A DNA stretch of 64,000 nucleotides from Candidatus Gracilibacteria bacterium CG17_big_fil_post_rev_8_21_14_2_50_48_13 (GTDB lineage Bacteria > Patescibacteriota > Gracilibacteria > 1-14-2-50-48-13). The position numbers were made by a program, and so were the translations under genes. Below the pieces are notes generated by a model. It worked only from the letters and a program-made list of their open reading frames with translations, was not told the DNA's origin and did no database searches. The stretch spans positions 1 to 64,000 of the forward strand of contig PFFG01000006.1 in assembly GCA_002783265.1 (NCBI GenBank), read 5' to 3'. The stretch's first letter is position 1. Each line of letters starts with the position of its first letter. Shown here piece after piece: positions 41,301 to 49,426 of this stretch.

Positions 41301-42146
41301 ATCTTTATTTGTCCGAAGGCGATACACGGAGGCGGCAATGGCAAGATCCTGAACGTTCAGCGGAGGAAGTTGTCGGTCAAATTTTTGTATAACCTCCTTC
41401 GGCATGGTTTTTCGCTGTGCATCTGTCAGGTTATTCGCCACGTCTGCAAGTTCTTTGCTGACAAGGTCATGAATCAGCCGCGCGCGATGAAAGGACTCCA
41501 CACGATTCCCTGCCTTCACAGAAGTTTCTATTATTTGCGCTTTGAGTCGTGCACGCCGCATAGCACGCTCATTTATGGCTTTTGTTTGGGCGAGCATTTC
41601 CTGAGATGCTTTTGCACGCAATTCAGCTAACCGAAGTGCCTGCTGCTGCTCTACTTGCGAAAGCCCCCGTGTATCAAGACGATTGCGCAAGGAGCCGATA
41701 CTCTGCTCTTTCTCGCGTAACGCATTGTGGACAGCCGAAGTTTTATCCAGTGCAGCTTGGCGTTCTCGTGTGTTTCCTCGCGCTTTCATTGCTTGCATCT
41801 GCGCATTTTTATCTTTGTAGCCTGACGCTTTAAACTTCTCCATCCAGAAGGTATAGTTACCTTCACTACTTCGACGAAGGGCTGCAGCTTGCTGTCGCAC
41901 ACGTGCAGCTTCCTGGGTACGACGCTGAGCGGCCGAATACAGGTTACGCACTTGCCTTTGTGCCGGAGTTTGTGCAGCAAGAAGTCGCTGACGCTGTTGC
42001 TCAGCAATTCTTGCACGTTGGGGCGCTGTGGCGACACGCTGGCGCTCATTATAGCGCTTCATGCCCGCAGTAATCCGCTGACGTTCAGCACTTGTTTTTG
42101 CCGCAGCTAGTTTTTGGCGATAGAATTCGCCTGCACCTTGCGCCAT
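38379..42146 (-). CDS. giant coiled-coil protein with two GGDEF-type domains, 1255 aa
   Basis: The N-terminal 240 residues are Arg/Gln/Ala-rich coiled coil (YRQKLAAAKTSAERQRITAG...). A helical middle follows. Around 515-620 comes a Gly/Ala-rich hydrophobic stretch (DVMPVYGTYRQVYSTIESFEKGDVAGG..., TLPAGGAGGVLTLGAG) that could be membrane-active. Near 790 is RVGGDEFMVISRS with an intact GGDEF motif. Near 1060-1150 is a second unit (DPVTGLLSATYFNK, VDVANFGSINN) whose motif is degraded to LPGGDFRV. Diguanylate cyclase activity is possible for the first only. A -10 element at 42171-42176 supports this start. It looks cytosolic or peripheral, with no signal peptide. Confidence 0.8.
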   Translation of the reverse strand: MAQGAGEFYRQKLAAAKTSAERQRITAGMKRYNERQRVATAPQRARIAEQQRQRLLAAQTPAQRQVRNLYSAAQRRTQEAARVRQQAAALRRSSEGNYTFWMEKFKASGYKDKNAQMQAMKARGNTRERQAALDKTSAVHNALREKEQSIGSLRNRLDTRGLSQVEQQQALRLAELRAKASQEMLAQTKAINERAMRRARLKAQIIETSVKAGNRVESFHRARLIHDLVSKELADVANNLTDAQRKTMPKEVIQKFDRQLPPLNVQDLAIAASVYRLRTNKDAVIPVNTKVSIQIDEDTGKAYYIENGKRGAELDPEELTAIKQMLASRAEANQKMAKNLHEAFLQSTGKVAYPADIKNRADAQLALIADPFATPLDIQKSGDEVVALMHEAKSYDLSLDKKVRGEHAWSALVARGGAKLTKHKPEYVNGRLQSLAKDLEKMNHVNAATMMVKLNQTAAELGIPVEHLARYAHAVPELSGLFAVFAKNPALRNLLGGAANTAAGLDFWKKVAAGGPAAAGNFALDVMPVYGTYRQVYSTIESFEKGDVAGGLMNSGLTVVSATFDSMLIVGTAVATLATLPAGGAGGVLTLGAGVTLKTMALQITRQGIKTVMVNVTKEMAEKAAAMTTKEALAAAKATYRVSKNVAKAVGKETLEAVGDTATLGLRQWGQMLRGKVPFDDLVKTFAKGSRINQGVSPQKVDGTPLAPPQPRNVETSRRVETYRAPELSPQALQVFPQVKEQYMSNYAPGLKDLDVHNKTYLGGAQYLEDVQALMQSKPGVKNPLVTRVGGDEFMVISRSDSGELSMHFIDMNNLGVMNAVTGRERTDDFVRTFIQEIQDVFPLKAGKDPGATLNALAEKHMETLPSALADKARVKSVYRKLMQDVHAKRLAPDYVPPRSVDADGHMQFTQAEKEYMNKWMRENGLLLQGVTLKDPYYRDIFEVMELGKKQVERYGSINVGGVSMASRRLDTSVPPSELGYYLRDIQTLLEGKGVHTAKQRAQTHYDANGDDLVRLERKPSAEDMHNRELDVLLRELAEARASRNDVRAREVISRIESHQNVDPVTGLLSATYFNKHRRGEDLFHRQAKPGDQITEFGVDVANFGSINNKISYEAADAHLADVGALLQYAFKGNTHVRCFKLPGGDFRVTVLGDAKPVEQALVQVNAWVKNPNLAPKDIPNFHGTLGRLHAEDPAGMRAAGEEAIARAKLDAISEGRLIDLKGIREGVGVLNTSILRTDRIPVQVPIPSNNSLAA

Positions 42147-42170
42147 ACCAATGAAAATAAGAATCTGTAC

Positions 42171-42176
42171 AGTATA
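42171..42176 (-). promoter_or_regulatory. -10 element upstream of the GGDEF gene
   Basis: Minus strand TATACT, 24 bases before the chosen ATG; no clear -35. Confidence 0.4.
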
Positions 42177-42222
42177 ACACACTCTTTGGGAGGAGTATAG
42201 CCACATTTCTCCTAACCTCTTC

Positions 42223-42250
42223 TTGTTTTTCCCGGGGCTCTGTTTATACT
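42223..42250 (+). promoter_or_regulatory. promoter for zinc-ribbon protein gene
   Basis: TTGTTT (42223-42228), 16 bp, TATACT (42245-42250). Confidence 0.6.
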
Positions 42251-42279
42251 GCGGGTGACGAACTTTTTGAATACAACAA

Positions 42280-42612
42280 ATGCTCTACGCACACTTGCTG
42301 CATATCATGCGGCACATAAAAAAATTTGTTCAATGCCCTGGATGCCAGCAACATTTCACGAATCGAGATATTGATCTCGTGGAGCTCCACGATGATGGGA
42401 TGCTCATGTATGTGGATTGCCCGCGATGCCATACGGAAATAGAGATGGAAATTGGCATTCAGGATGGGAATCTTGTCCCCATCATTAACGTCTCACGGGA
42501 GCCTGTGATTACGAAAGAAGACGTGGAGAATGTCGCCGCACAGCTCGACAAACATAAAGGAGCACTCAAAAGCCTCTTTACCAAAGCAAAGGAACGCAAA
42601 AAAAAGAAGTAG
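42280..42612 (+). CDS. zinc-ribbon protein, 110 aa
   Basis: Carries two knuckles, CPGCQQ near 19 and CPRCHT near 47, making a four-cysteine zinc ribbon. An acidic, then Lys-rich helical tail follows (VAAQLDKHKGALKSLFTKAKERKKKK). Family unknown; likely nucleic-acid or protein binding. ATG at 42280 is used; the Met nine codons later (MRHIKK) is possible. The terminator begins inside its last codons. Confidence 0.7.
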   Translation: MLYAHLLHIMRHIKKFVQCPGCQQHFTNRDIDLVELHDDGMLMYVDCPRCHTEIEMEIGIQDGNLVPIINVSREPVITKEDVENVAAQLDKHKGALKSLFTKAKERKKKK

Positions 42613-42629
42613 CCTCGGCTACTTCTTTT
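42602..42629 (+). terminator. intrinsic terminator overlapping gene end
   Basis: AAAAGAAGTAGC / GCTACTTCTTTT around CTCG. Works on both strands, so it also serves the convergent surface operon. Confidence 0.9.
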
Positions 42630-42646
42630 GCTTCTTCCATCAAGCG

Positions 42647-43246
42647 TTATTTTTGCGGTGAGGAGAGAAGCATCGTCATCCCCATCATCGCACACAGAAT
42701 ACTGGCAGAAAGGAGCCAACTCTCCGCACCGGTTTGTGGTACTTTTGGTAGCTTTTTCAGAGATTCTTCCGCAAGCTTATTCGTTTCCGAGGGTTGTTTT
42801 TCCGTGGCGGGTGTCGTAACGGCTGACGCTACCGCTGTAGTGTTCGTATTCTCGTTACTATTACTCAGACCCAAAGAACTAATAAAGGATTCTGCCCCGC
42901 TGGTCGCTGCGGGTCGCAAATTTTCGAGTGATGTGACGTCATCCATCGTGCGCACTAAGCTTTCCGAACTGCTCGAAAGCGTCGTTCCCGTCATCACCAA
43001 ACCGGACATAACGGATCCAGTAGAGAGTTCAGGAAGACCAACACTTGGCGTTGCATCAAAGATACTACTCGAGACGATCGCATTGGCATTTCCATTTTCC
43101 TGCACAACTTCCAGGGGAAGCGTCGCGTTCTGATCTGAAAGGAGATTGGACTGAAACATCGTGGTATTGGACGTGAGGAGAAAAACAGCTCCTGTCAGCG
43201 CTCCAATCCCTACGATCGCCCCTGTTGTTTTGAAAAACTTGTTCAT
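42647..43246 (-). CDS. small surface-anchored protein, 199 aa
   Basis: An N-terminal membrane anchor or signal (about 8-27) is followed by a Ser/Thr/Asn-rich low-complexity body. The C-terminus has a wall-sorting-like end: LPKVPQTGAESWLL, a hydrophobic helix and the short tail SSPQK. The start of the mature part (MFQSNLLSDQN) resembles the same region of the dockerin-like protein upstream (LFQASLLSDGN). Third gene of the cohesin/dockerin operon. No enzymatic domain. Confidence 0.7.
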   Translation of the reverse strand: MNKFFKTTGAIVGIGALTGAVFLLTSNTTMFQSNLLSDQNATLPLEVVQENGNANAIVSSSIFDATPSVGLPELSTGSVMSGLVMTGTTLSSSSESLVRTMDDVTSLENLRPAATSGAESFISSLGLSNSNENTNTTAVASAVTTPATEKQPSETNKLAEESLKKLPKVPQTGAESWLLSASILCAMMGMTMLLSSPQK

Positions 43247-43255
43247 TGGAAGAAA

Positions 43256-44584
43256 TTATCGAGATGTTTGCGTACGGAAGGTCCAAAAGGCACCAGCTCC
43301 GAGACTTAGCAGTAGCAGAATAAGCAGCATTTCGGCCGGACCATTTTCTGGCATGGTCGGTACTTTCGCCAAAGATGCACGAGCTTGGTCACTGATAGCT
43401 GTTGTGAGTACACTTGTAGCAATTAAACCCGCCCGGTCTGCGATTTTCGTGAGGTAAGAGTCATTTTCGTAGTATACCGCGTCCTTTGTTCCATCAACGG
43501 TAAACATTGGCGTATAGGCACTTTCCTTGCCATTTGCATCAACATGGGTGAGCACGAAGTAGTAGGTACCCTTTGTCGGCATACCACTAAAGGTAAAACT
43601 GCTGTCTGGATAGAGTACTTTTTTTCGTGTTGAGAAGGTGTCTGCCTTCGTTCCATAATAAATGTAGGTGGCACTTGCGAGGGTATTATTTGACCAATAC
43701 AGCGAAATGGATTTCCCCATTTTCTTTATGGCAATGTCACGTGGTGCATCAAAGGTTACCGTAGGCATTGCATTCGTATTTGTATTGGCATTGGTCTGCA
43801 CCGTTGCTGCACTATTCGTATTTGTATTACTGAGGCCTGCAAAGGATGTATTGGTATTTGTATTGACCACACTCGCATTTGCATTGCCATTGAGATTCGC
43901 ATTCGTCGTCGTTCCTGTGACGGCAACATTTGTATTCGTATTCCCTGCAGAGGTATTACTATTGGCATTACTGCTGAAGATGTTATTCACCGTCGATCCA
44001 GAAGTGGTCGTCACAGCGCTACTGCGAGTGCCTCCAAGTGTTATGGAAATAGGCTTAAGGCTCTCCATATCAACAATATTCGTGGATATACCCTCCACCG
44101 TTGCATTAGCCGTAACACGCTCTAAACCGCTTTGAGTCTTTATGAAATCCAAAGACGTAGAGCCACTGCCCGTTGCTTCAAAGACAAAGGTCGCCAGTGT
44201 ATAGGTTGTATCCGGCACAAGTGATGTATCTTTCAAGGTAGCCCGACTAATGCGCGCCTGACCCGAAGAGGCCTGGAACTCGTTTTCCCCGCTACTGAGC
44301 AAATTAATTTCAAAGGGTGACTGGGCAGGATAGGTCACACTCACACCGCGCAGCTGGGCTGGATCATAGGAAATCAAGGCTTCCACAGACGTCAGCGCCT
44401 TCTTGGACGGGTTACTCAGGAAAAGATCGACTTGAATCTGATCTCCTGCAGAAACAGAGGTCTGACGTGGCGTCATAGTCATGACAACATCGCGGCCTGC
44501 CGCAACCTGTGCCATTGCAGGGGCGATACTACCTGTTCCGAGAAGACTCGCGATAAGCGCGAGGGAAAGAATTGAAGTGCGCAT
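43256..44584 (-). CDS. cohesin-domain surface protein, 442 aa
   Basis: Signal peptide (about 1-26, ends APAMA), then a cohesin-type domain (about 30-180): VVMTMTPRQTSVSAGDQIQVDLFLSNP, VEALISYDPAQLRGVSV, TLATFVFEATGSGSTSLDF. An Asn/Thr/Ala-rich linker (about 195-285), a fibronectin-III-like domain (ISLYWSNNTLASATYIYYG... GTYYFVLTHVDANGKES) and a C-terminal anchor MPENGPAE plus helix and basic tail follow. Cohesins bind dockerins, and a dockerin-like module is encoded by the gene just upstream. Met at 44584 chosen because the signal peptide starts there. Confidence 0.85.
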   Translation of the reverse strand: MRTSILSLALIASLLGTGSIAPAMAQVAAGRDVVMTMTPRQTSVSAGDQIQVDLFLSNPSKKALTSVEALISYDPAQLRGVSVTYPAQSPFEINLLSSGENEFQASSGQARISRATLKDTSLVPDTTYTLATFVFEATGSGSTSLDFIKTQSGLERVTANATVEGISTNIVDMESLKPISITLGGTRSSAVTTTSGSTVNNIFSSNANSNTSAGNTNTNVAVTGTTTNANLNGNANASVVNTNTNTSFAGLSNTNTNSAATVQTNANTNTNAMPTVTFDAPRDIAIKKMGKSISLYWSNNTLASATYIYYGTKADTFSTRKKVLYPDSSFTFSGMPTKGTYYFVLTHVDANGKESAYTPMFTVDGTKDAVYYENDSYLTKIADRAGLIATSVLTTAISDQARASLAKVPTMPENGPAEMLLILLLLSLGAGAFWTFRTQTSR

Positions 44585-44626
44585 AGGGTGAAATTTATGT
44601 ATGTGTGTTGTTGTGTTCATGGTGGT

Positions 44627-46066
44627 TTAGTTTCGGTCGAGATTAAACGTGAACAAGTAGATGGAAAGGTCCGTGTTGTCGACCTTGCCGTCTCCATTGA
44701 GATCCGTTTCGATGTCGATGGCTGAAGGGCGTGTCCCGGTTGTAGAACGTTCTGTGCTCAGCGGTGTGCCCAAGAGACTCGTACCAAGAGGTGCTAGGCT
44801 CGAAGGAGCTGTTGTTCCCGTAGTAGATACTGTTCCTGAGGCTGCTGGCCGTACGACAAACTTCAAGGCCCCCTGCAGAACATTACTTCCCCCATCCATC
44901 ACCATATAGGGAATTTCGTAGGGCAGATCGCGGCTAATCACGCTGTCTGGAAGAGCAAAACTTCCTCCATAGACACTGTATTTTGGACCCGTACTGACCA
45001 TGGCAAGAGGAATACGCGGAGCAAGGCCAAAGTTTGATAGATCCATTTCTACGGTTTTAATGTCATCCATTCCATCAGGATCTGTGACACTTAAGTACAC
45101 ATAGACCGTTTCCCTGCTCTTTTCACGAATGAGTGGCGGGGAAACACGGGTCTGGTCCTGCGTCAGAAGCGGCATACGGAAGGCCTGTGCTGTTCCAGCG
45201 CTAACGCTGCTGTTGTTATTGGTATTTGCCGCGGGTTTGCGTACAGGATCAGGAATAAAGGTTGGCTCGGGAGCCGTATCCTTCATTTCCATGGTGAGCA
45301 CACCTCGCTCCGTCGCCGGGTTCGAGACCCGCACTTCCGTCGTGAGCGACGCACGCGTCGTTTCCCCATTTGTTGGGCGGAAGTACAAAATATCCACTGG
45401 TGCCGTATTAAAAGGAATTGCCGTCACGGAATTATCAAAGGAGGTGATTTCTGCATTCGTTACCTTTAATTGCAGCCCTGTGTTGGGGAGCAACGGAGTA
45501 TCCAGCACTTCCATGGGAAGAGAGAGAAACGGATTGATCTCCTCTGCCATATTCCATACTGCTCCATTGGAAGGCATAATTTCGAGAGAAAGCTCATTGG
45601 GTTGTGATGTTGTGTCCACCACAATCGTTGCACCAGAAGCCGTCACCTGACGTTCACCCGCATACCGCATGACCTTACTGGGATACGAAATGGAGAGACG
45701 CATATTTTTTTCCACAATGATGGGTGTATCAGGCCTAAAAGCGAGCGTAATCAATCCTGCCCCTGGTTTTTCAAACGCGTAAATAGAGGGAAAGAAAAAC
45801 CCTTTATTCTCCCCGGCCGCATTCAGTGCTGTTCGGTACGCCTCTGTCCGTTCTGTATAGATGGGAAATTCCAGAAGTTCGCTTCCCGTTCCTCCAAGCG
45901 CAATCAGTGCATTTGCTCCAAAGGAGGCGCCTGAACCTACGGTAACGCCGTTACCGTCGGAGAGGAGCGATGCCTGGAAGAGAGTGCCCCTTATGCTTGC
46001 CACAACCACAAGAACTGTGAGAGAGGCAGCGAAGATCAGCACCGGGATCATTGTTTTTCTTTTCAT
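44627..46066 (-). CDS. secreted protein with C-terminal dockerin-like calcium loop, 479 aa
   Basis: N-terminal signal or anchor (MKRKTMIPVLIFAASLTVLVVV). A long beta-rich region follows with cohesin/adhesin-like stretches (FEKPGAGLITLAFRPDTP, RLSISYPSKVMRY). An Asn/Ser linker comes next, then a second beta domain (VYVYLSVTDPDGMDDIKTVEMDL) and a Ser/Thr linker. The last 25 residues contain DLNGDGKVDNTDLSIYLF, one dockerin-type calcium-binding repeat. Only a single repeat is present, whereas classical type I dockerins have two. An extended -10 upstream supports the Met at 46066. First gene of the operon. Confidence 0.8.
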   Translation of the reverse strand: MKRKTMIPVLIFAASLTVLVVVASIRGTLFQASLLSDGNGVTVGSGASFGANALIALGGTGSELLEFPIYTERTEAYRTALNAAGENKGFFFPSIYAFEKPGAGLITLAFRPDTPIIVEKNMRLSISYPSKVMRYAGERQVTASGATIVVDTTSQPNELSLEIMPSNGAVWNMAEEINPFLSLPMEVLDTPLLPNTGLQLKVTNAEITSFDNSVTAIPFNTAPVDILYFRPTNGETTRASLTTEVRVSNPATERGVLTMEMKDTAPEPTFIPDPVRKPAANTNNNSSVSAGTAQAFRMPLLTQDQTRVSPPLIREKSRETVYVYLSVTDPDGMDDIKTVEMDLSNFGLAPRIPLAMVSTGPKYSVYGGSFALPDSVISRDLPYEIPYMVMDGGSNVLQGALKFVVRPAASGTVSTTGTTAPSSLAPLGTSLLGTPLSTERSTTGTRPSAIDIETDLNGDGKVDNTDLSIYLFTFNLDRN

Positions 46067-46095
46067 ATGCGGGTTGAAATAAACGTTGGTATCGA

Positions 46096-46107
46096 ACCAG
46101 TATATCA
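46096..46107 (-). promoter_or_regulatory. extended -10 promoter of the surface operon
   Basis: Minus strand TGATATACT (TATACT at 46099-46104 with a TG extension), about 33 bases before the ATG at 46066; no good -35. Confidence 0.5.
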
Positions 46108-46185
46108 TGAGGTCCCCTTCCCGACTGCAAGGACGACTTCCGCAAAATACAATTTATGATGCAGTAATATTATTAGGATGCAGAG

Positions 46186-46214
46186 TTGTCATCATGGAAG
46201 AAACGCTATATACT
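46186..46214 (+). promoter_or_regulatory. promoter of anchored coiled-coil gene
   Basis: TTGTCA (46186-46191), 17 bp, TATACT (46209-46214). Confidence 0.65.
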
Positions 46215-46239
46215 AAGAAGAACTTTTTCTTCACCCCAC

Positions 46240-47127
46240 ATGGAACCAATCACCCGTCCGCCCGAGGAACCTTCGGAGATTTCAATGGAATCCACAGAGA
46301 TTCGTTCTTCCATTCTTATGCCGTCAATTCTGATTGGCATCGTCGTATTAGCCCTTGCCGGACTCGGCTGGTACGGCGCCCAGATGCTTTTGAACCCGAC
46401 GCCGAAAGTAACCCAAGCACCTGCTGCCAACAACAATATGAATGCGCTTCCTCTGGAACAGACGCGCACGACGGTGGAAACAGAAGGCGTTGGGAAATCT
46501 CAACAAATTGATGAGGAAACGCGCAGGCAGTTAGAAGCAGAGGCAAGCCAGGCGCTCAAGGAGTCGCAAAATATAGCCGGAGCGGAAAGCCGCGTCACCT
46601 ATACGGCACAATTTGCTCGCCATATGGAACACTTGCGTAAACTGCGTAACTACTTGTTTATCAACGTGCAAACTCTCCTTGCAGGAAATACGAATAAGGA
46701 AAAAATTCTTGCGGATTACATGAACACGCTTCTAGGCGAGACGGCTTCTGCAAAGGACCATGTCCGTGACTTACAAACAACTGAGGGTCTCTTGAAAACT
46801 GACGTAGCAAGCTATCAAACGGAGCAAAAACGCCATAGCGACGCATACAAAGTCGCCGTCGCGAATTACGATCCAGAAGGCGCGTCAAAGAGCCTGGAGT
46901 CCTTTATTGAAGCCCAGGGGCTTGCCGCAGAGACCTTCGCTCGCCTGAAAGCAACACAAGGTTTACTAGGCATGTATACCAAAATGCTCGAAGCCACGAA
47001 TACAAAAATGAAGTTCATTGCGGCCAATAAGGAGGCACTTCTTCGTGAAATCTCCGTGGTGGATGTAAAGAGTCTGGAAGAGAAACTCATTCTCAGTGAG
47101 AAGGAGTGGCTTCAGTCGCTTAATTAG
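46240..47127 (+). CDS. membrane-anchored coiled-coil protein, 295 aa
   Basis: Short cytosolic N-terminus, one membrane helix (about 27-49), then a long helical domain with heptad-like patterns (EETRRQLEAEASQALKESQN; GETASAKDHVRDLQTTEGLLKTDVASYQTEQKRH). No recognised family. Translation start chosen after the promoter. It overlaps ftsK (convergent) by four bases at the stops (TTAG). A role in the envelope is likely from topology only. Confidence 0.7.
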   Translation: MEPITRPPEEPSEISMESTEIRSSILMPSILIGIVVLALAGLGWYGAQMLLNPTPKVTQAPAANNNMNALPLEQTRTTVETEGVGKSQQIDEETRRQLEAEASQALKESQNIAGAESRVTYTAQFARHMEHLRKLRNYLFINVQTLLAGNTNKEKILADYMNTLLGETASAKDHVRDLQTTEGLLKTDVASYQTEQKRHSDAYKVAVANYDPEGASKSLESFIEAQGLAAETFARLKATQGLLGMYTKMLEATNTKMKFIAANKEALLREISVVDVKSLEEKLILSEKEWLQSLN

Positions 47128-49367
47128 ATATTGTCCTCCGGTACATCCGCTGGTTCATTGCCGCCGTCAAGGAAGACCTTGCGTGGTTTCGAGCCTTCTG
47201 CCGGCCCCACAATCCCCTTTTCCTCAAGAAGATCGAGCATGCGGGCAGCACGCGAGTACCCAATTTTGAGCCGGCGCTGCAGGAGACTGGTTGAGGCTTT
47301 TCCTGTACTGCGCAGCACCTCAATAGCCTCGTTTTGTAGTTCATCTTCTGGCGAGTCTTCCCCACCATAAATACTGCCTGAAAGGGTGGATGCACCGCTA
47401 GACTGGGTAATTTCCTCAACATAATGCACCTCTTCTTCTTCACTTGGAGCAAGTTTGATGGCATTGACCACTCGCTCGACCTCCGCGGTAGGAACATTGG
47501 CACACTGCACACGGATGGGCTCGCTGACATTTCCTGGAATGTAGAGCATATCTCCCTTCCCCAGAAGATCTTCGGCTCCAATCATATCGAGAATGGTGCG
47601 CGAGTCGATGCTGCTGGCAACGCGGAAAGAAATACGCGCGGGAATATTCGCTTTAATTAGGCCGGTAATGACATCCACACTTGGCCGCTGCGTTGCGACA
47701 ATCAGGTGCATACCCACGGCGCGCGCAAGCTGAGCAATACGACAAATATAGCCCTCAATCGACTTCTTATCCCCAGACATCATGAGCTCCGCAAGTTCAT
47801 CGATGATACAGACAATGTGGGGGAGTTTCTTCTCCGTCGCCACCTTTTCATTGTACTCTGCACGGTTACGTGCACCAACATCCTCCAGTAAAACATAGCG
47901 ACGATTCATTTCCGTCACCATCCAGCGGAGAGCATTCACCGCCTTGTCCACTTCCGTAATCACAGGCGTCAGCAAGTGTGGAATATGGTTATAGACTTTC
48001 AGCTCTACGCGTTTAGGATCCACCAAAATCAGGCGCAGATCACGCGGAGAATTTTGATACAGCAAACTCATAATAATGGCATTGATACCTACGGATTTTC
48101 CTGAACCCGTTTGCCCAGCAATGAGCAGATGCGGCATGGTGGCGAGATCTGCAATGATGGGTGTACCACTCACATCCTTACCAAGAGGCATGCGCAGATT
48201 CGACTGCACTGCATAAAAATCATTGGAAAGAAGCAGCTCCTTCAGACGCACATTGACACGATGCTCATTTGGCATTTCCACGCCCACCAGCGACTTACCG
48301 GGAATCGGCGCCTCTATACGCAGAGAGTCTGCCGCAAGGGCCAGTTTCAGATCATCCCGAAGCGACGTGATTTTAGAAAGCTTGACGTCTTCTGCAGGCT
48401 CCAGGGAATACTGCATGACCGTGGGCCCCACCTTCACATCGCGGACTTTCACGGAGATACCAAATTGCTGGAGTTTGTCAGAAATCTTTTGGGCATTCAG
48501 ACGAAGATAGGCATCATCAAGCTCCAGCTGTGCATCTGGTGTATCCAACAAATCAACACTCGGAAACTCCCAGTGGTAGTTTTCATCAATCGTATCCTGA
48601 ATGTTGAAGTCTTTCTTTTTGCGATCCTGATTCCCCACCACTGTCATGCCTTCCTTTTCCGCTATGGCACGGACTTTGCTCGTTACCACCGTGAAGTCGT
48701 CCTTTGGCTTCTTTTCTTCCGACGGCGTTTCTCCTTCGGCGCGAAGTTTCTGTTTGGCAAACACCCGTTCTTTGACCGGTGCAACAGCCTTTTCCGCTTC
48801 CGTTTCTTCCGTGAAGAGATTCACCAGGAAATACCACATATCTCGTGGTGAAATTTCAAAGGTCATGATAATACCCAAGAAGAGAGTCAGAAGCAGGACA
48901 TACTGAGCAGCTCCCGCAATGGAATTCGAAAGAAGAATAGCGATGCTAAAGCCTACCGCACCTCCTCGGGTGCGAATGCCCTCCTCTACCGGCATTGCCT
49001 GGTCTATTCCACCAAGCAGGTGCACAAGACTCAAAAATGAGAGAGACAACAACAGGACGCCGAACATACGGGCCTGCGTAAAAATGGGCAGGCGAAAGAC
49101 GAGGGCGAGAAAACCTAAAATGAGCGATAGCCCAACAAAAAGATAGGCTCCCCAAATGCCCACAGCCATAGAGAGGCCGTACTTCCAGGACTCACCCAGA
49201 GGTCCCGCTGCATTCTGTAAACTGGCGACAGTCAAAAAGAGCATAAGGACAAAAAGCACTGTAAGTGCCTCTTTTGAAAGACGAACTTCTACCTTGGGTG
49301 CACGTGCGCGTTTTCGCGTCGTTTTTGTCACCGCTGCTTTTGTGCGTTTTCGCCGTTTTCGCGCCAT
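47124..49367 (-). CDS. ftsK: DNA translocase FtsK/SpoIIIE, 747 aa
   Basis: Basic N-terminus (KRRKRTKAAVTKTTRKRARAPK), four or five membrane helices (about 30-170), a linker, then the motor: Walker A AGQTGSGKSVGIN near 420, VDPKRVELKVY, Walker B PHIVCIIDELAELMM, GMHLIVATQRPSVDVITG. The C-terminal gamma winged helix (STSLLQRRLKIGYSRAARMLDLLEEKGIVG) reads KOPS-type sequences. Clears DNA from the division septum. Start at the Met before RKRRKR; frame open to 49397. Confidence 0.96.
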   Translation of the reverse strand: MARKRRKRTKAAVTKTTRKRARAPKVEVRLSKEALTVLFVLMLFLTVASLQNAAGPLGESWKYGLSMAVGIWGAYLFVGLSLILGFLALVFRLPIFTQARMFGVLLLSLSFLSLVHLLGGIDQAMPVEEGIRTRGGAVGFSIAILLSNSIAGAAQYVLLLTLFLGIIMTFEISPRDMWYFLVNLFTEETEAEKAVAPVKERVFAKQKLRAEGETPSEEKKPKDDFTVVTSKVRAIAEKEGMTVVGNQDRKKKDFNIQDTIDENYHWEFPSVDLLDTPDAQLELDDAYLRLNAQKISDKLQQFGISVKVRDVKVGPTVMQYSLEPAEDVKLSKITSLRDDLKLALAADSLRIEAPIPGKSLVGVEMPNEHRVNVRLKELLLSNDFYAVQSNLRMPLGKDVSGTPIIADLATMPHLLIAGQTGSGKSVGINAIIMSLLYQNSPRDLRLILVDPKRVELKVYNHIPHLLTPVITEVDKAVNALRWMVTEMNRRYVLLEDVGARNRAEYNEKVATEKKLPHIVCIIDELAELMMSGDKKSIEGYICRIAQLARAVGMHLIVATQRPSVDVITGLIKANIPARISFRVASSIDSRTILDMIGAEDLLGKGDMLYIPGNVSEPIRVQCANVPTAEVERVVNAIKLAPSEEEEVHYVEEITQSSGASTLSGSIYGGEDSPEDELQNEAIEVLRSTGKASTSLLQRRLKIGYSRAARMLDLLEEKGIVGPAEGSKPRKVFLDGGNEPADVPEDNI

Positions 49368-49426
49368 ATAAAGCCAAAAAATAAGCGTGCTTAGCATACA
49401 GAAGGAGCCCCACTTTGTAAACCTGA

